A stretch of 64,000 nt of DNA from Euwallacea fornicatus (lineage: Eukaryota; Arthropoda; Insecta; Coleoptera; Curculionidae): the NCBI RefSeq assembly GCF_040115645.1, contig NC_089555.1, positions 2,542,001-2,606,000 of the forward strand. The letters are read 5' to 3'. Below, one piece after another: positions 9,764 through 22,554 of the stretch; the first letter of the stretch is position 1, and each line of letters starts with the position of its first letter. The position numbers and the translations under genes were made by a program. Under the pieces are notes generated by a model, which saw nothing but the letters and a program-made list of their open reading frames with translations, made no database searches and was not told the DNA's origin.

Positions 9764-12700
9764 TCAGTCTTCAAAGTGGGATTGCTCTTCGAACTGGTTT
9801 TCGTAATGACCCAAGAGGCGTTGATTGGTGGGGTCGAATGGGCTTTTCAAGTACAACGTAGCAGGATATTTCTTGTCCCTAACTTCAATTTGATAATCGC
9901 CGGTTTTCAGGTACTCGTCATTGAGTATTTGGCCTTTAGGATGTTTGATGTATCTATTGAAGTCAATTATCAAGTTTACGTTGACGGCAGTAATGATAAG
10001 AACTCACCCTACTCCTATTGCAGAATCTAAGGCGAATCCATAGCCTCCACGTCTTAAGTACCCAACCACCACATCATCTCTCCATATAGTTTCATAACCA
10101 TATAAAGCCACTCTATCTTGTAAGGTGAAGAAGCAGCGCTTCTTTTGAATTCCCTCTTGTTTAACCTTTACAAGACACTATTTTATTAAGTTTTTCCAAT
10201 TAAACAATAGTAATGTATTCAAATTTGCATGTACATCTTATATTCTTATGATGCACCCCTTGTATTTACAGAAAACGGAAATTTCTTATAGATTTTCCTC
10301 ATCAAACACTGCATTACACACTTTTAAGGTGCGATTAATTCATCTAATTTTGTTACGAAAGTTGTTGTAAAACTTTAAAACAACGCTAAACAATATCTTC
10401 TAAACCTAAAAAACTCACCCTCTCAACTACAGACTTCCCTTGATATTGACCCTCTTTCCTACAGAATTTAGCCAGTCCGGCCTCCACTGGATTATCATCA
10501 ATCCTAATATCCTTGTTTTGAAGGTGATATCCTGGAATTAAACCAAGACGATAATATAAAAATTATTTGAACATTTTTGAAGCACAAACCCTTCTCCAAA
10601 CTTAAATCATCCAACGCCCTAAAACCTGCAAGTTTTAAATCAAATCCACGACCTCCTTCAATGATCTTATGGTACACAGCTACGCAATGAGCGTAAGGGA
10701 TGTGAACCTCAAAGCCCATTTCTCCAATATAGCTGAGCCTCATAGCTCTGCAGGTATGACCGTTGATTTTGATAATATGCGACATTCCTAGCGGGAAAAT
10801 TTCATCTGTGATGGGAGATTCTGTGACTGATTGCAACAGTTCCCGGCTAAAATCATTATTTAATTCACAAAGATTATGATAAAGAACGATTGTAAACAAA
10901 CCTTTTCGGTCCTTGAATGGATAATATACCCAGTCTGTCCGTAATTTCAGTAATCCTAGATTTAAATCCTTTTTTGTACAGCTGCTTTCTAAGGTGACTC
11001 TTGGTGTGATAGCCAGAAAGTCCGCCTGCCACTACGTAGTATCCTTTGCCTTTTAGAATCGGCCCTACAAGAGTTCCTCCTCCTTCCTCAAGGGTAGTTA
11101 CAGTGACATCTGACTCGATTCCTCCTTTGGAGTTTAAGGATAACGAATAGGAAACTTTTCCTGGATCTTGGCTTAGATTGCTGGTGAAAAGCCAGTCCGC
11201 AGCCTTTTCGGCATCAGGGCCGGTCAAATACATTTTCGTATAACAAGACAAATTGAAAAGCGTCACGTTAGTTCGTGCTGCTAAAGCTTCGCCTTTAATC
11301 TAAAAATCAAAATAAGTTAATCATTTTTTTAATATGTTTTAACTCACTAAATCAAAATTCCTAGAGAAATCAAAAGTCAAGTCCTTTTCCAACTCCTTTT
11401 CATATCTCTGATCTCTATTTCTGACATGATCGTAATTCCCATACCAATCATAACCTCTAACGGGAGCAGTCCGGTCATCAGTTATGAAATAAGCAGGTCT
11501 TTCCCATCCCAAAGCTTCCTCCATTACAGCCCCACTCGCCACCAAGTGCTGTGGACACACAAATGCTTAAGTAACTCTTTCAGTTGATCCAAACGTACCT
11601 CATGGAAGGGGTCAATTCTTAGATTTCTCCCACTCAGTTTTTGATCATGTGGATAAACAATACTGTAAGTTTTGGCATAACTTTCATGACTAGTTTCAGT
11701 AACCCAAGCTCTATCTGGCTTCTGCCTTTGAGAGAATCTTCTTATATCGAAAGCGTGCATGTCCAGATCCGGCCGACCGTGGGTGATCCAGTAGGAGAGT
11801 TGCTCGGAAACACCCCCGCTCAGCATCATCCCCAACGAATTATATCCCACACTGTAGTACAAACCTTAGAAGAAAAATTTAATCAATCGTTAAAAGTACT
11901 TAAGCGCGGAATATCATTACCAACAACAATAGGGTCTTCGCCCACTAAGGGTTTGTGGTCTGGAGTAAAAGTTTCAGGTCCACAAACATCAGATTTAATC
12001 CCTACTTCCTGCAGAGCTGGACAGAGCTTTACTGCATGATTCCAGTGTGTGTTCAATATTTCCTTATCCAATTCAAAGAGCTTAAACTCAAAATCATCAG
12101 GCACCTAAAAATGTTGGTTTTAGCTTAAGGAGACACTAAAAGACTAGCGTAGCAACCTCTTTTAGAATTTCAGGATTACTCTCGTAACCTCCGAAGATCA
12201 GGCATTCTCCCTGCGGCCTGAAATATAGAGAACTGTCATGACACCTTATGGAAGCACAGTTTTTGACCCCTTTTAATGTGTTTGTTACCACATAGGAATG
12301 CTTCATAGGGGTGGTTGGAATCTCAATGCCTACCATGTTCGCTACTTTTCGTCCCCAGACCCCAGCCGCGTTCACCACTGTGTTGGTTTTGACGGTTCCT
12401 GCATAGGAAATTAATTTTATTATTTGAGAATTAATCCGCCATTTTGCGAGTTTTCAAGTTTAAATTTAAAAACAAAAACAAATCGCCTCAAGCGTACTAT
12501 TGTGTTGCTTCAAAACACGTGTATTTTTAATTGCATAAACTGACCTTTGTTGGTTTCGATTCCTACTACCTTCTTTAAGCCTTGACTTCCGTCCTCCGTA
12601 TGAATCTTAGTCAGTACAGTTTGCTCAAACACCTACATATTAACTGGTATTATAGCCCAAGGTTCATTTTGCATGCCTTGAGTTACCTGTCCGCCATTTG

Positions 12701-14070
12701 CAATGCCTCCCTTAATAAGGGCATTGCAATACATGGTGGGATCTGTGTAACCATCGGTGGGCGAATATAGAGCTCCATAAAAGGCATTGGGATCCAAAAT
12801 CGGGCATAAACTTTGAGCTTCTTTTGGAGAAATTAGTTGACTTTCTACTTTGAAATAGTGGCCTAACGTGTGCAGCCTTTTGTACTCCTCTAGACGCTCC
12901 TAGAAATCGAGTTGATCGGGCGATGATCTAAGGGATGAGATTAATCTCTTACAGGGCTTCTAGCTATGAACAACCCTCCATTGGTTATAAACCCTGGATT
13001 CTCTCCAGTTTCCTTTTCCAGCTCTTTCAGTATCTCTTTTGTTCTTTTGAGTAGTTGAATGTCGGTGTCTGAAGGTCTAGATTTAATAGATTTGTTTGGA
13101 AAATAATTGTAAAATGGATAGTAACTACCTTAAGCCCCAGATTAGCCCTCCAGTGTGCCAGGTGGTACCATTGGTTAATTTATATCGCTCTATTAATATC
13201 GGTTTTACCCCCCTCTTGGTGAGTTGATAGAAGGTGCTGCAACCCGCAATACCACCCCCTGTAAAAATTAAAAAATATTCCTAGAATTATTTCACAAGAG
13301 AGAAAAGTTGCAAATTTTTTGACGTAGCGACCTTTATAGCCCAAATGGTGAAGGAAGCTGGCAAAAAATTTACATTTTTGCCTGATGAAATACCCTATTT
13401 TTTCTCCGATTGGTACCGATTAAACTTCTTTTTCATGTTATTTTTATATATTTCTTATATTCATGTATATTTTTAATTTTTTTTACGTTTACTACCTAAA
13501 CAGTAACGAATTAATACTTCCGCTTATCTATCAAATTTGCAGTGTTTGAAAAACTTTTCATCTTTAGACAGTGAAGTAACTCATTTCCATCTAGGCATAA
13601 AAAGTGCCCTTTTACAACCTGATTCGTGCAATTAAAAGATCATTTTTTTTCTGTAAGAAGGAGAAAATTAGGTTTTTTGACTGTAATATCCTAATCTTCG
13701 GATAAATTTAGCCAAAACTGGGATTACAAAAGGTCGCGTTCCTCCAGTAAATAAAAATATTTGTTTACTCTTCTGGCTGATATGTCTTGAAAAATAAAAT
13801 TATTGAAGGTGTGAAGTCCAAAGTAGATATTTATTTATAGACAGCTAAAAGTCCTTTAACTTAAAACAACCCCTAGTTTTCTTTTATAAAAGAGGGAGAA
13901 TTTTACTAGACCTCACTCTGAAAACAATTATTCTTAAACTCACCGATTATAACTACATCTGCTTGTCGAGGCAAACTCACTTCACTGCTGAAGAAACGTT
14001 TGCATCCCTTACGTGTAACTACCCCCACAACGTCCGAATTATTAATCAAACACTTCCTAATTCTAAGCAT
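9764..14070 (-). CDS. Sardh: Sarcosine dehydrogenase, mitochondrial
   Basis: FAD- and folate-dependent oxidation of sarcosine to glycine in the mitochondrial matrix (one-carbon metabolism). Fourteen exons, listed 5' to 3' on the minus strand: 14070-13944, 13258-13129, 13076-12953, 12899-12687, 12632-12545, 12398-12157, 12104-11921, 11864-11599, 11548-11348, 11299-10902, 10846-10590, 10531-10419, 10165-10008, 9953-9764. They sum to 2691 bp, 896 aa, against about 918 aa in mammals. The basic N-terminus fits a transit peptide. FAD site DVVIIGGGIAG is at about 38-48. The motif WHTGG carries His77, matching the covalent FAD histidine of the family. Further landmarks are CGPETFTPDHKPL, SHESYAK, the GcvT-like folate domain (IQGP, MRLSYIGEMGFEVHIP) and the C-terminal LKSPFDP. 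SARDH fits better than DMGDH or PDPR through HxxYVVT, GGYE and the ending. AATAAA on the minus strand at 9680-9685. All introns are GT-AG. Intron 1 (13259-13943) holds nothing recognisable. Confidence 0.96.
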
Positions 14071-15239
14071 GATTCCGTTACATATAATACTAAAATTCAA
14101 ATGCTTTCAGTTCTGGTACACAACAATCTTAATTATATTAACTTTGATCACTAAACAGAGTTGGACTGTGTTGTGCTTGCTATGACCCCACTATCAGTGG
14201 CGTAGCAATTGTTATTAGTTCAATGGAGGGCTAAGAGTAAACAGATTGGTTTATTTTGAATTTGATTGATTTTAGCAGCGGCTTTAATACAATCAAAAAC
14301 AAAGATGATGGTGAAACTAAGCATTACAATAATTTGTGTTTATTGAATTCGTCGTTTTCGAAACTTTTACTGATTACAGTGCTATATTAAGCGGGTATGA
14401 AATTGCGTAAATTTTTTTTCACACCTTCAAAAGAATGCAAGAAAACGCTTCAAACTAGCCAGAAATTCCATACTAGATTCACAAAATAAAAACTACACAG
14501 GGAATGTTTGAATTACCTCGAATAATCCCTATATTGGCGAAACTTTGCCTGAATATCTTCAATTATCTGCTTTACTTATGCTCCATTTCTATCTCTATTT
14601 GTAATAATCAATTGCAGCTAATGGAAGGGCCGCAAAGCCTATTTACAACTGAAAGGAAAAGGGTAATTCCTGGTGAATAGGTTTTATATTAACCTTTGAA
14701 TTAATATTGCTTGTGGTAATGTTTAACCTCACCAGGAAGAGAAGGGCCTCAACACAACCCTTGTGTAATAATTGATTGAACCTCCTAAACACCTGAGGGC
14801 TTCTTAAAGGACAAACAAGCTAAATCTGCTGTTCCTTACTGAGAATTCTAATTAAAAATTGGGAACTAAAAATCTTCGCCCTAAGTCTGAATTGCATATA
14901 ATATATTCTCAAATATGGCAGTGAAACTTAAAACAAATAGACATTGGTGCATAAATAAAAAATATATAAAAAAACATATAAAAAAATCTGAACTACAAAA
15001 CAATTTAATTTTTAAAATCATCTACCATTTCCTTGCAACAATAAATACATCATTTAATTACGGCCTAAAATCGATAACTACGGATCAGTCGTGTTACGAA
15101 CAATGTTCTAGACGAGGAAATAAATAGAGAAGACCACTAAAGTGAGACTGATGAGATCAAGTTAAATCTAGTCTTAATCTTACAATGTAAAAATGACAAT
15201 GAGCTGATTAGAAAAAAAAGAAAAATATGTACAAAAGGG
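14071..15239. other. Spacer between Sardh and Rassf8, no gene supported
   Basis: AT-rich sequence with only short frames lacking domains. The phrase AGTGGCGTAGCAATTG near 14195-14210 looks like a worn interspersed-repeat fragment, but I cannot name it. The Sardh promoter should lie in the first few hundred bases. Confidence 0.5.
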
Positions 15240-15552
15240 TTTATTTTCCGGCTATAAGGCAAGTCATATACTGGTTCATGACGCCATTTTATTGTCGATG
15301 AATTATATCGACATAGAGTTAGTATCTCGCCACGTTTCGGTAATTTCATTTCAGGCCATAATACATTATCTACCATAAGTAATAAGATGGAACAAAATTT
15401 AGCTTTCTTCTACAACAAATGTCGCAAAAATCTCACTATTACGTTCTTTTACTACAGCTAAATTATCCTAAACTAGAAGTCTAGTTTTCGAAGAAATCAT
15501 CTAAAAGGTCTTGACAGATTTGTGATGTGCAATACAGTGCAAAAGCACTCTC

Positions 15553-17586
15553 CTAAACCCAAACACCGTGCGGATTTTTACTGGTAGGAACAGCGTTCTC
15601 AAGTTGTCTAGGCGACCCGATCATCTTCCTTGTGGTACCCTTCACTGGGCCTTCTAGAAGTTGCCGCAAATCCTCAGGAGGCGCTATACTTAAACTTTGC
15701 AAATTTGCTTCTTTCATCTCATTTACCAATAGTTCAACCTGCTTTTTCTTCTCCACTATGCATAATTCAAGTTGAGCAACCTCCAAATAAAATTATGAAG
15801 TCAGAATAAACTTCACAGTTTTAGCTTTAATTTACCTCTCGTTTAAGTTCTTCTGCAGTCAAATGATGAAGATCAGAGCTATGTTTGGCCAATTCAATGT
15901 CTTTCTGAATGCGCTCCAATTCCATTAAAATACCTTTTTCCATTTGCTTCCTAGACTCAAATTTTTTACTATTTAATCTTTGCTCTAGCTGAAGGTCGTC
16001 CATAAGTAACCTAAAAATTTACCATGACACAAAGGCAAAAGTTTGAGAAAGGACAAACCTGATTTTGTTTTTGCACTGTAACAATTCCGTTTCACAATTT
16101 GCTAACTTAGATCTTAAAAGGGTTATTTCTGATTTCAGGGTTTTTTCTTGCTGCTTCACTATTTCACCTTCTTCTTCAACATATGATAGAGCTTGGATCT
16201 ATAAAGAATGACAGAATTCGAAAAAAAGACAAAACAAAGGGTGTCTGACCCATTGGAAAGTATCATACTGTAAATCCTAATAACTATTCAATCATAATAT
16301 TTTATTGAAAGATAGATACCTTGACAAAATCACATACTGAAAAAATACACTTTAGCAAATAAATACAAATCTTTAAAATCTCTAAAATAATATAAGTCCT
16401 CCTCAGAAACGTTAAATTTACCTCATCTTTCCTGACTTTTGTTTGATTTGTGATCTTAATCAATTCTTTAGTAATAAAATCCAACTGTAATTGTTTTTCC
16501 CTTTCTTTGCCCTCCCAAAACACTATTTCTGCATCATACTAAAACCACAATAAAACAGAAATCTATTGATTCCGATACAAAATGAGCATTTACCTTGGTA
16601 ATATCAGCTTGTTGGCTATTCAACTTATCCCTTTGAAAGTTTATCAGTGCAATAAGTTCCCTATATTGAGCATTATATAAGCCATTGTCAATAGGTCTTG
16701 TTTTTGAATCTGCCCATTTAGGCTGCTGCTGTTTTATATCCTAAAACCCCTATTTAAAGAAAAATCAACAATTTTCATTGCACATACCTGAAAGACATTT
16801 TTCTTAGTTATAATATTTGAGCTAGGAGGAGGAGGATCTCGATATGGAGGAGGTGCTGGAGGATCCTTATAAGGGGGTGCCACCCTTTGACTAGGAGATT
16901 CTGGATTGTTCTCTGAAATATCTGAACCGCAATAACTACTCTTTTTTGGAGAACTATGTGGAGAACTATTGGGAAATGGCTCTCGAACTTCTAGATGAAC
17001 TGTCTTCATTTGCTGTATCCCTTTAACAACTCCTACATTATCAGGACTTGTGGGAATATGTTTGCTTAAAAAAAATAACGTTATTTTTAAATTCCAAAAT
17101 TTGAGTTTAAACCCTATTGGTACCTGTTTTCAAAGGGATGGCTATGCAACTCTCTGGAGGCTTCATTATATGTATGTGGGACAGGAAGTAAAGCTTGAGT
17201 TGTCAAATTTTTGGTGCGATTAGATTGTTTAGTTCCCTCATTTCTTTGGAGAATGAACTGAACATCACTAGAATATTCTCCCCACTTTAAGATAATCTAG
17301 AAAGCATATTGTCTAGTAATTTTTTCCAAAGAAAATCTTCAGAGTTACCTTCATGGGATTTTCTTGGGGAGAAAGTTGTCTCTCATTGTTGCGCCACCGT
17401 TCTATCAGGGTGAACCTCCCGGACTTCCCAGTTGCGTGAGCCAAAGCAAAAACTACATCCTGAAAGAGGTGAGTCACCAAGTTTGTTTTATAAGTTCCAA
17501 TCACCCTTACTCACCTGGCAAGTGGTATTTTCCGTGACTCCACAAACTATTCTTTGAATTCCTTCGACCCAAACCTTCAATTCCAT
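15553..17586 (-). CDS. Rassf8: Ras association domain protein, RASSF7/8 type
   Basis: Adaptor of the N-terminal RASSF class, linked in Drosophila to junction integrity and growth control. Nine exons on the minus strand: 17586-17515, 17459-17349, 17296-17124, 17064-16788, 16740-16594, 16538-16422, 16198-16059, 16010-15836, 15780-15553. They total 1440 bp, 479 aa, with all phases consistent. The N-terminus MELKVWVEGIQRIVCGVTE followed by DVVFALAHATGKSGRFTLIE is the diagnostic RA (ubiquitin-fold) domain of RASSF7/8, residues 1 to about 80. A Ser/Pro-rich linker with APPPYRDPPPP-type repeats follows at about 120-210. A long Glu/Lys/Leu coiled coil covers about 225-430. The tail ends NPHGVWV. A minus-strand AATAAA occurs at 15240-15245. 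The gene is head-to-head with the NXF gene, start codons about 675 bp apart. Confidence 0.93.
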
Positions 17587-18261
17587 CGCTTGAGGCTTTG
17601 GAATATAAAATCAACCTAGAGGCGACACAGGAATTTAGTTCACCATCGATCGAAATTGGTTAACAGTTCGAACGGAAAGGGGAAATGCTTTAATTTACCT
17701 TTAGTGAAGACCATTGTGAAATGTGCTTTCGACATTGTCCTATGGTACAGTTAATTGGCGAAGAAATTCCTTTCAACCTTAAGTAGGGTTTTTAGTAATA
17801 AATTTGGGCTTGAAAAGCTCACTTTCAGCCTTCCCAGCTTACAGCTTTGTTGACAAATTCTAATTGACTTGATTGACTTTTGTTGACTTCGTCTTCTTCT
17901 TCCCTCATTAGCGCTGTTGTCGCTCATTCAAAAACCTATAAATAAGTTTAAAAATTGATGTCATTGGTTGGAACTGGCATTCTGTTTTTATTCTATTTTA
18001 TCGCAATACTCCGGAGAGAGACAAACAAACCCATTAATGGCAAATGTCATAAAAACACTAAGTGTAAATTATGACGTTAGTGATGTTGATGTCATATAAG
18101 TCAAACCAAAAAATTAATTATGTTTTTTATTCAAATTTTTAGAATAATCATTTTTCATTTTCCGCTTTATTATGTTTAATTTAATAAATAAATAATAATA
18201 AATACAATAATTTGTTATAAAATTATATGTTAAACTGTGAAGTAATTGAAAAAGGATTATA
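17587..18261. promoter_or_regulatory. Shared divergent promoter interval, Rassf8 / NXF
   Basis: About 675 bp separate the start codons of two divergently transcribed genes. Both 5' UTRs and both promoters must fit here unless distal exons exist. I see no TATA box at a convincing position. This is inferred from gene order, not from a motif. Confidence 0.5.
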
Positions 18262-20471
18262 ATGAGTGTTCAAAATGCCATGACCATTCAGGCTAGTCCA
18301 GATTCCGTACTCATAAATGAAACAAATCTTCCATCAGGAATTGTGTTTAAACATAAAAACCTCTTGAGGAACGTGAAATGTTGGCACAAATTTATTGTAA
18401 GTAGGTATCAGATTATGTCCTTATATTAGTTAAATTCTGGCCCTTTAATCTGGAGTCATTCAGAGAACAACAGTGCTGCATTAGAAATAGTACACTGGAA
18501 AGGCTTCCTCTATTTCCTCTCTGTATCTCATTTATGTAAGTCAATATTTGTTCTGTTTGGTGCTTCTAAGTTAATTTTAATTCAGATCAACAACACTGAA
18601 GGATTAACCAGAAATGAAGTTCTCAAATGCATATTAGACCATGTTCATCCCTTAGACTTAATACCTGTTTTTTTTGCTACGGATTCAACAAATGCAGCTG
18701 CCTACTTTCTAGCCAGGAACTGTGAGGCTGCAGTAGAGAAATTGTGCAGAGATAATTTAGTAGTTGACCATCCTTATAATAAGAAATCAGCTACCAGGAA
18801 TTTCAAACCTGTAATTCCAACATATAAGACATTCTGACTTAAAATAGTAATTATTTCATGTGTTGCAGTTCAAATTGTCTATAATTTTGAGCTTTGCTAA
18901 CACTAATGACATTAAAATCGATGTTCAAAAGAATGTGTCCAGCGTCTTAGCAAAGCGATATGATGTGGGCAATAAATTATTGAATTTAGATAGATTCCAT
19001 GAAGATCCTGGCAAGTGTCTTTTATTTATTATTAAAACAATTTTCTTATAAAAACTTTTTATAGATTTAGTGGAATTCTGCCCGCTTTCGCAGCCAAAAA
19101 TTATGTACTTTGTGCTTCACATTGCAAAAGGCTTTGTAATACATGAGCTTATACTTTCGAATAATGGTATAAAGATTTTGGCTCCTCTTGACGTACTTGC
19201 TAATGCCAAGATAACACGCTTGGACCTGAGCAATAATGAGGTTTCCTATTAAAAAAAGAACCCTTCGGGTCAATGAACTGACCATTTTTAGCTCAACTCT
19301 CTGAATGAATTGAACTCCCTTAAATTCCTTAATATGTCTGATTTGAAATTAACTGGGAACATTCTGTGTGACTGTGAAGAAAATGAGTATATTTCAAGAA
19401 TTAAAACTATCTTTCCCTCAGTTGAAATTTTGGTAAGCTCTCTTATAAAATAATTTATTTTGCAAAAACTTGTTAATTATTATTACTCTTTAAGGACGGA
19501 ATTCCCATAAGTTTGGACAGAATTCCCACCACCAAAAAGTACTCATTTTCAGACTATGAGGGGACAGACCTAGTAAATCAGTTTTTGGAATATTTCTTCA
19601 CAGCTTATGATTGTGACAGAAGAATGCTGGCAGGGCTGTATCATAGAAATGCAATGTTTTCTACCACCTGTGTTTACTTAGCTGGGCAAATGTCTTCTAA
19701 TACTGCCAAGTAAGGAATAATAGCAAGTAAGGGATGGTAATACTAAAAAGGTAATTTTAGTTTGCGACAGTACAGCAACATTTCAAGAAATTTGAAGAAA
19801 TCTGCAGATTTGTCAAAAACTTCACAGTTTTTATTTTTGGGAAGAGAGAGTATTTTAAACGCATTCAATACTAAATTGGCGTTAACCGAACATGATCCGT
19901 TCTCGTTCAGTGCGGATCTCATGTATAAAACTGTACGTTTTGTCCCATTGCATGTCTGCCTACATCAACATTGAACTTTTATCTTTATCAGGATACTTGC
20001 GCAGTAATTGTAGTAACTGGAGTCTTCCATGAGAAACCTACATCTTTATTAGACAAAGAAAGGTTTCTAGGGTTTACCCGATCCTTCGCCCTGGAGATAT
20101 CTGACAAAAATTGCTTAATAATCAATGACCAGCTTCACGTATACAACGGTCTATCCTTCCAAGAAAGAAATTCTTTCCATGATTCTCCAGCTTCTAATCA
20201 ATTTGTTCACAGGGAAATTATTCCAAAGCCTTTAACAAAGTCGGATTTTGACCATTTGACTGCCACCTTTGGGCAACTCACAAACCTTAAAGAAGATTGG
20301 TCAAGAAAGTTAGTGAAGAGTGCACCCTTTTTTTGAGTAGCGATTTTGTTCATTGTATTCAATTTTAGGTGTCTGAAAGAGTGTAATTACGATCTAAAGA
20401 GGGCACTGGAAATGTTTGTGGACTTATACAAAGCAGATCGTATTCCGCATAATGCATTTCTAACTTATTAG
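18262..20471 (+). CDS. NXF/TAP-family nuclear RNA export factor, compact and diverged
   Basis: mRNA export receptor family acting at the nuclear pore. Exons 18262-18396, 18586-18810, 18869-19010, 19065-19240, 19292-19432, 19495-19709, 19761-19932, 19992-20308 and 20369-20471 give 541 aa in phase. Domains: TAP-type RNA-binding fold at about 40-150 (WHKFI, then LNLDRFHEDPDL bridging to the LRRs), leucine-rich repeats at about 170-270 (LDLSNNE, LKFLNMSDLKL), NTF2-like domain at about 275-460 (LVNQFLEYFFTAYD, VVTGVFHE), and TAP-C/UBA-like end at about 480-541 (WSRKCLKECNYDLKRALEMF). Intron 3 (19011-19064) uses a GC donor, GCAAGT. The usual Arg/Gly-rich N-terminus of NXF1 is absent and similarity is moderate, so this may be a paralogue (NXF2/3-like) rather than NXF1. 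AATAAA at 20506-20511. Confidence 0.9.
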
Positions 20472-20993
20472 ATTAGCGAGTTAGAGAATCGATCTTGTAA
20501 AAAAAAATAAAATTACTATTAAGCCGAATTTTTGTGTTTTAATTGTAATTTCAATAAAAACAAATTTTTCATTCATATTTCTCGAAATAAACTTCCTCAG
20601 ACAAATCCTATTAAAAGCCCATTCCCGCTACTATAATTGATCCTCTGGTAAATGGCATTAACATAAAAAGTGAAAGCCAACTTGCCATTTATATTGCGGC
20701 ACTTTAATGTAAATTTCGGTATTCTGTCCTTTACTGCACACAACCGTCGGAGGGAGCTAAAGCATATTTACCATTCTGCTAATTGTCCGAAGAAATATTT
20801 AGTAACTAACCCGTTTAAAATTGTTATCTAATTGATTTCTTCACTCTTAGTTATCGTTCAGTGATATTGATACATTGTAGAGGTAAAGAACAAAGTTTTG
20901 TTACGGTTCCATATATTTCGGTATGTATTTAAATTGTAGTGTTTATTTCATAATTAGTCATTTCTAGTAATTAGTTATTTAAAAGTCAGAAGA

Positions 20994-21626
20994 ATGTTAA
21001 CACTACCCCACTTCGGAGTTTTTGTGTTGATACTTAAAAATGTGGTATCAAGTCACCCAGCTGTTTATGAAGTGGGCTCAAATGTAGACCCCATTCTAAC
21101 TCCTTTTTCGCAAATCGGAGATGCAGTTGACTCAAAAATTAACCAAGCAGTAAACGCAAAAGTAAGCACTATTAACAATTTTTTCTTGATATCTCTAAAA
21201 CATCGTTATTGATCAGACGATACAGTTTGTAAGTCCATTCCCAGACTCCGGAAGAAAATCTTCGATTTTGGAATCTTCAGCCAAAGAATCATTGCCAATT
21301 CAAGCAGACGTAAAGTATGCGAAATTACAGCAGTTCGTAGCTGACGTTCTGAACCCTAAACCCATCGTAGACACTATTGAGGAGTATGAAAAGTACGGTA
21401 ATGATGCTGGAAAACGAAGGACTGTTAGTACCAAAGTGGTGAACGCTTTCGAAGGGTTCTCTAACATTTTGAACGCTGTTATAGATGTATGTCAACAAGA
21501 TTTATTTAGTTATGGTTAAGTGTATTGCTTTCATTATAGACTCCGTCTAGGGCAGCTAAAACCGTGGGGCGACAGATTACGAAATCGCTGAATCAGCTTG
21601 GAGGGAAGTTGGTTGGGTTGGCGTAA
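20994..21626 (+). CDS. Small secreted protein, unknown function
   Basis: Three exons, 20994-21161, 21226-21486 and 21540-21626, join in phase (56, 87 and 28 codons) to 171 aa, flanked by good GT-AG sites. Residues 1 to about 20 (MLTLPHFGVFVLILKNVVSS) form a plausible signal peptide. The mature part is hydrophilic, with one stretch NPKPIVDTIEEYEKYGNDAG and a basic C-terminus (TVGRQITKSLNQLGGKLVG). There are no cysteines in the mature chain and no domain I recognise. A possible initiator TCAGTG lies at 20858-20863. Consistent exon phases make it likely to be real. It could be a lineage-restricted secreted or cuticular factor, but I assign no function. Confidence 0.72.
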
Positions 21627-21959
21627 AAAACGGAAGATAATTAAACATGACGATGCAGGAATTTGTTTGTATAAACTTTTTTTTGTTACGTTAAAATTAG
21701 TTTGTATTCTGAGATTGCTCAAGGCATTTCAAAGCTACTAGAAAAGGCTGTATAGCACAATTATATGAAATGTAATTAATGAGAAATATAAATAATATAT
21801 TTTTTGTAGTACGTTTGAATTGTTTTTGGAACTCTTGCCGATGTGGTGAAGAACGATAATATGACTATAATACTTTCTCGTTTGCAAAGGATGGCCAGTT
21901 ACTTTTTTAAAAGTATATTAATGCAGGATATGGGAAGAATTAAAGAATAAAGAGGGACA

Positions 21960-22554
21960 AAACCAAAATATTGACAATTTCAGTCACGCAACTGAGCAGT
22001 TTGTTCGGAAGGAGATTAAAGGATATCTGACAATTTGGTGAATGCAAATTTATTAATGCACCCTTTGAGATGTTTCATTTTATAAAGCAAGATTTGAAAC
22101 ATATCGTATTTATAAGAGTTAAAACCCAATATTGGTATATATGATATTTGGAGTTTCTGCAACAGAATGTCGCCCAAATTATGGAAGATTTCCCACTAGT
22201 TACTGTACTTAACATGTGGTTTCAGTAGGATAGGGCATCACTACATACCTCATTAATTGTTACGCAATTTCTAAATGATACATATGGAAATACTTGGATT
22301 GGAAATCAAGGACCAGTCAGTTAGCTAGCACGCTTTCCAGACTTGACATCATTCGACTTTTTTTGTTAGGGGATATGTAAAAGATAAAGATTCTTACAGA
22401 TCCTGCGATACAGTACCAAAATTGGAGACTGCAGTTGTACGAACAATTTGAGAAAAACCTCCAGATATGATAAAAAGTGTTTGTACGTCTGTTGTTAAAC
22501 GCTATAAAGTTTGCGTTAACCCTAACGGAGAAATATTTGAACATCTTTTATAGT
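21960..22554 (+). pseudogene. Relic DDE transposase (Tc1/mariner superfamily)
   Basis: A decayed transposase reading WFQ-stop-DRASLHT, FLNDTYGNTWIG, FPDLTSFDFF and ending GEIFEHLL-stop. These correspond to the WFQQDGAPxHT, FLNxxFPxRWIGRxGP, SPDLTPLDFFLWG and NGxHFEHL signatures of a widespread insect transposase. It has in-frame TAG codons (after WFQ and after GPVS) and a frameshift inside the poly-T at about 22356-22364. The last Asp of the catalytic set is still visible. The N-terminal half is not readable. The element may extend to the ACCCTGTATA terminus near 23213. Confidence 0.85.
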
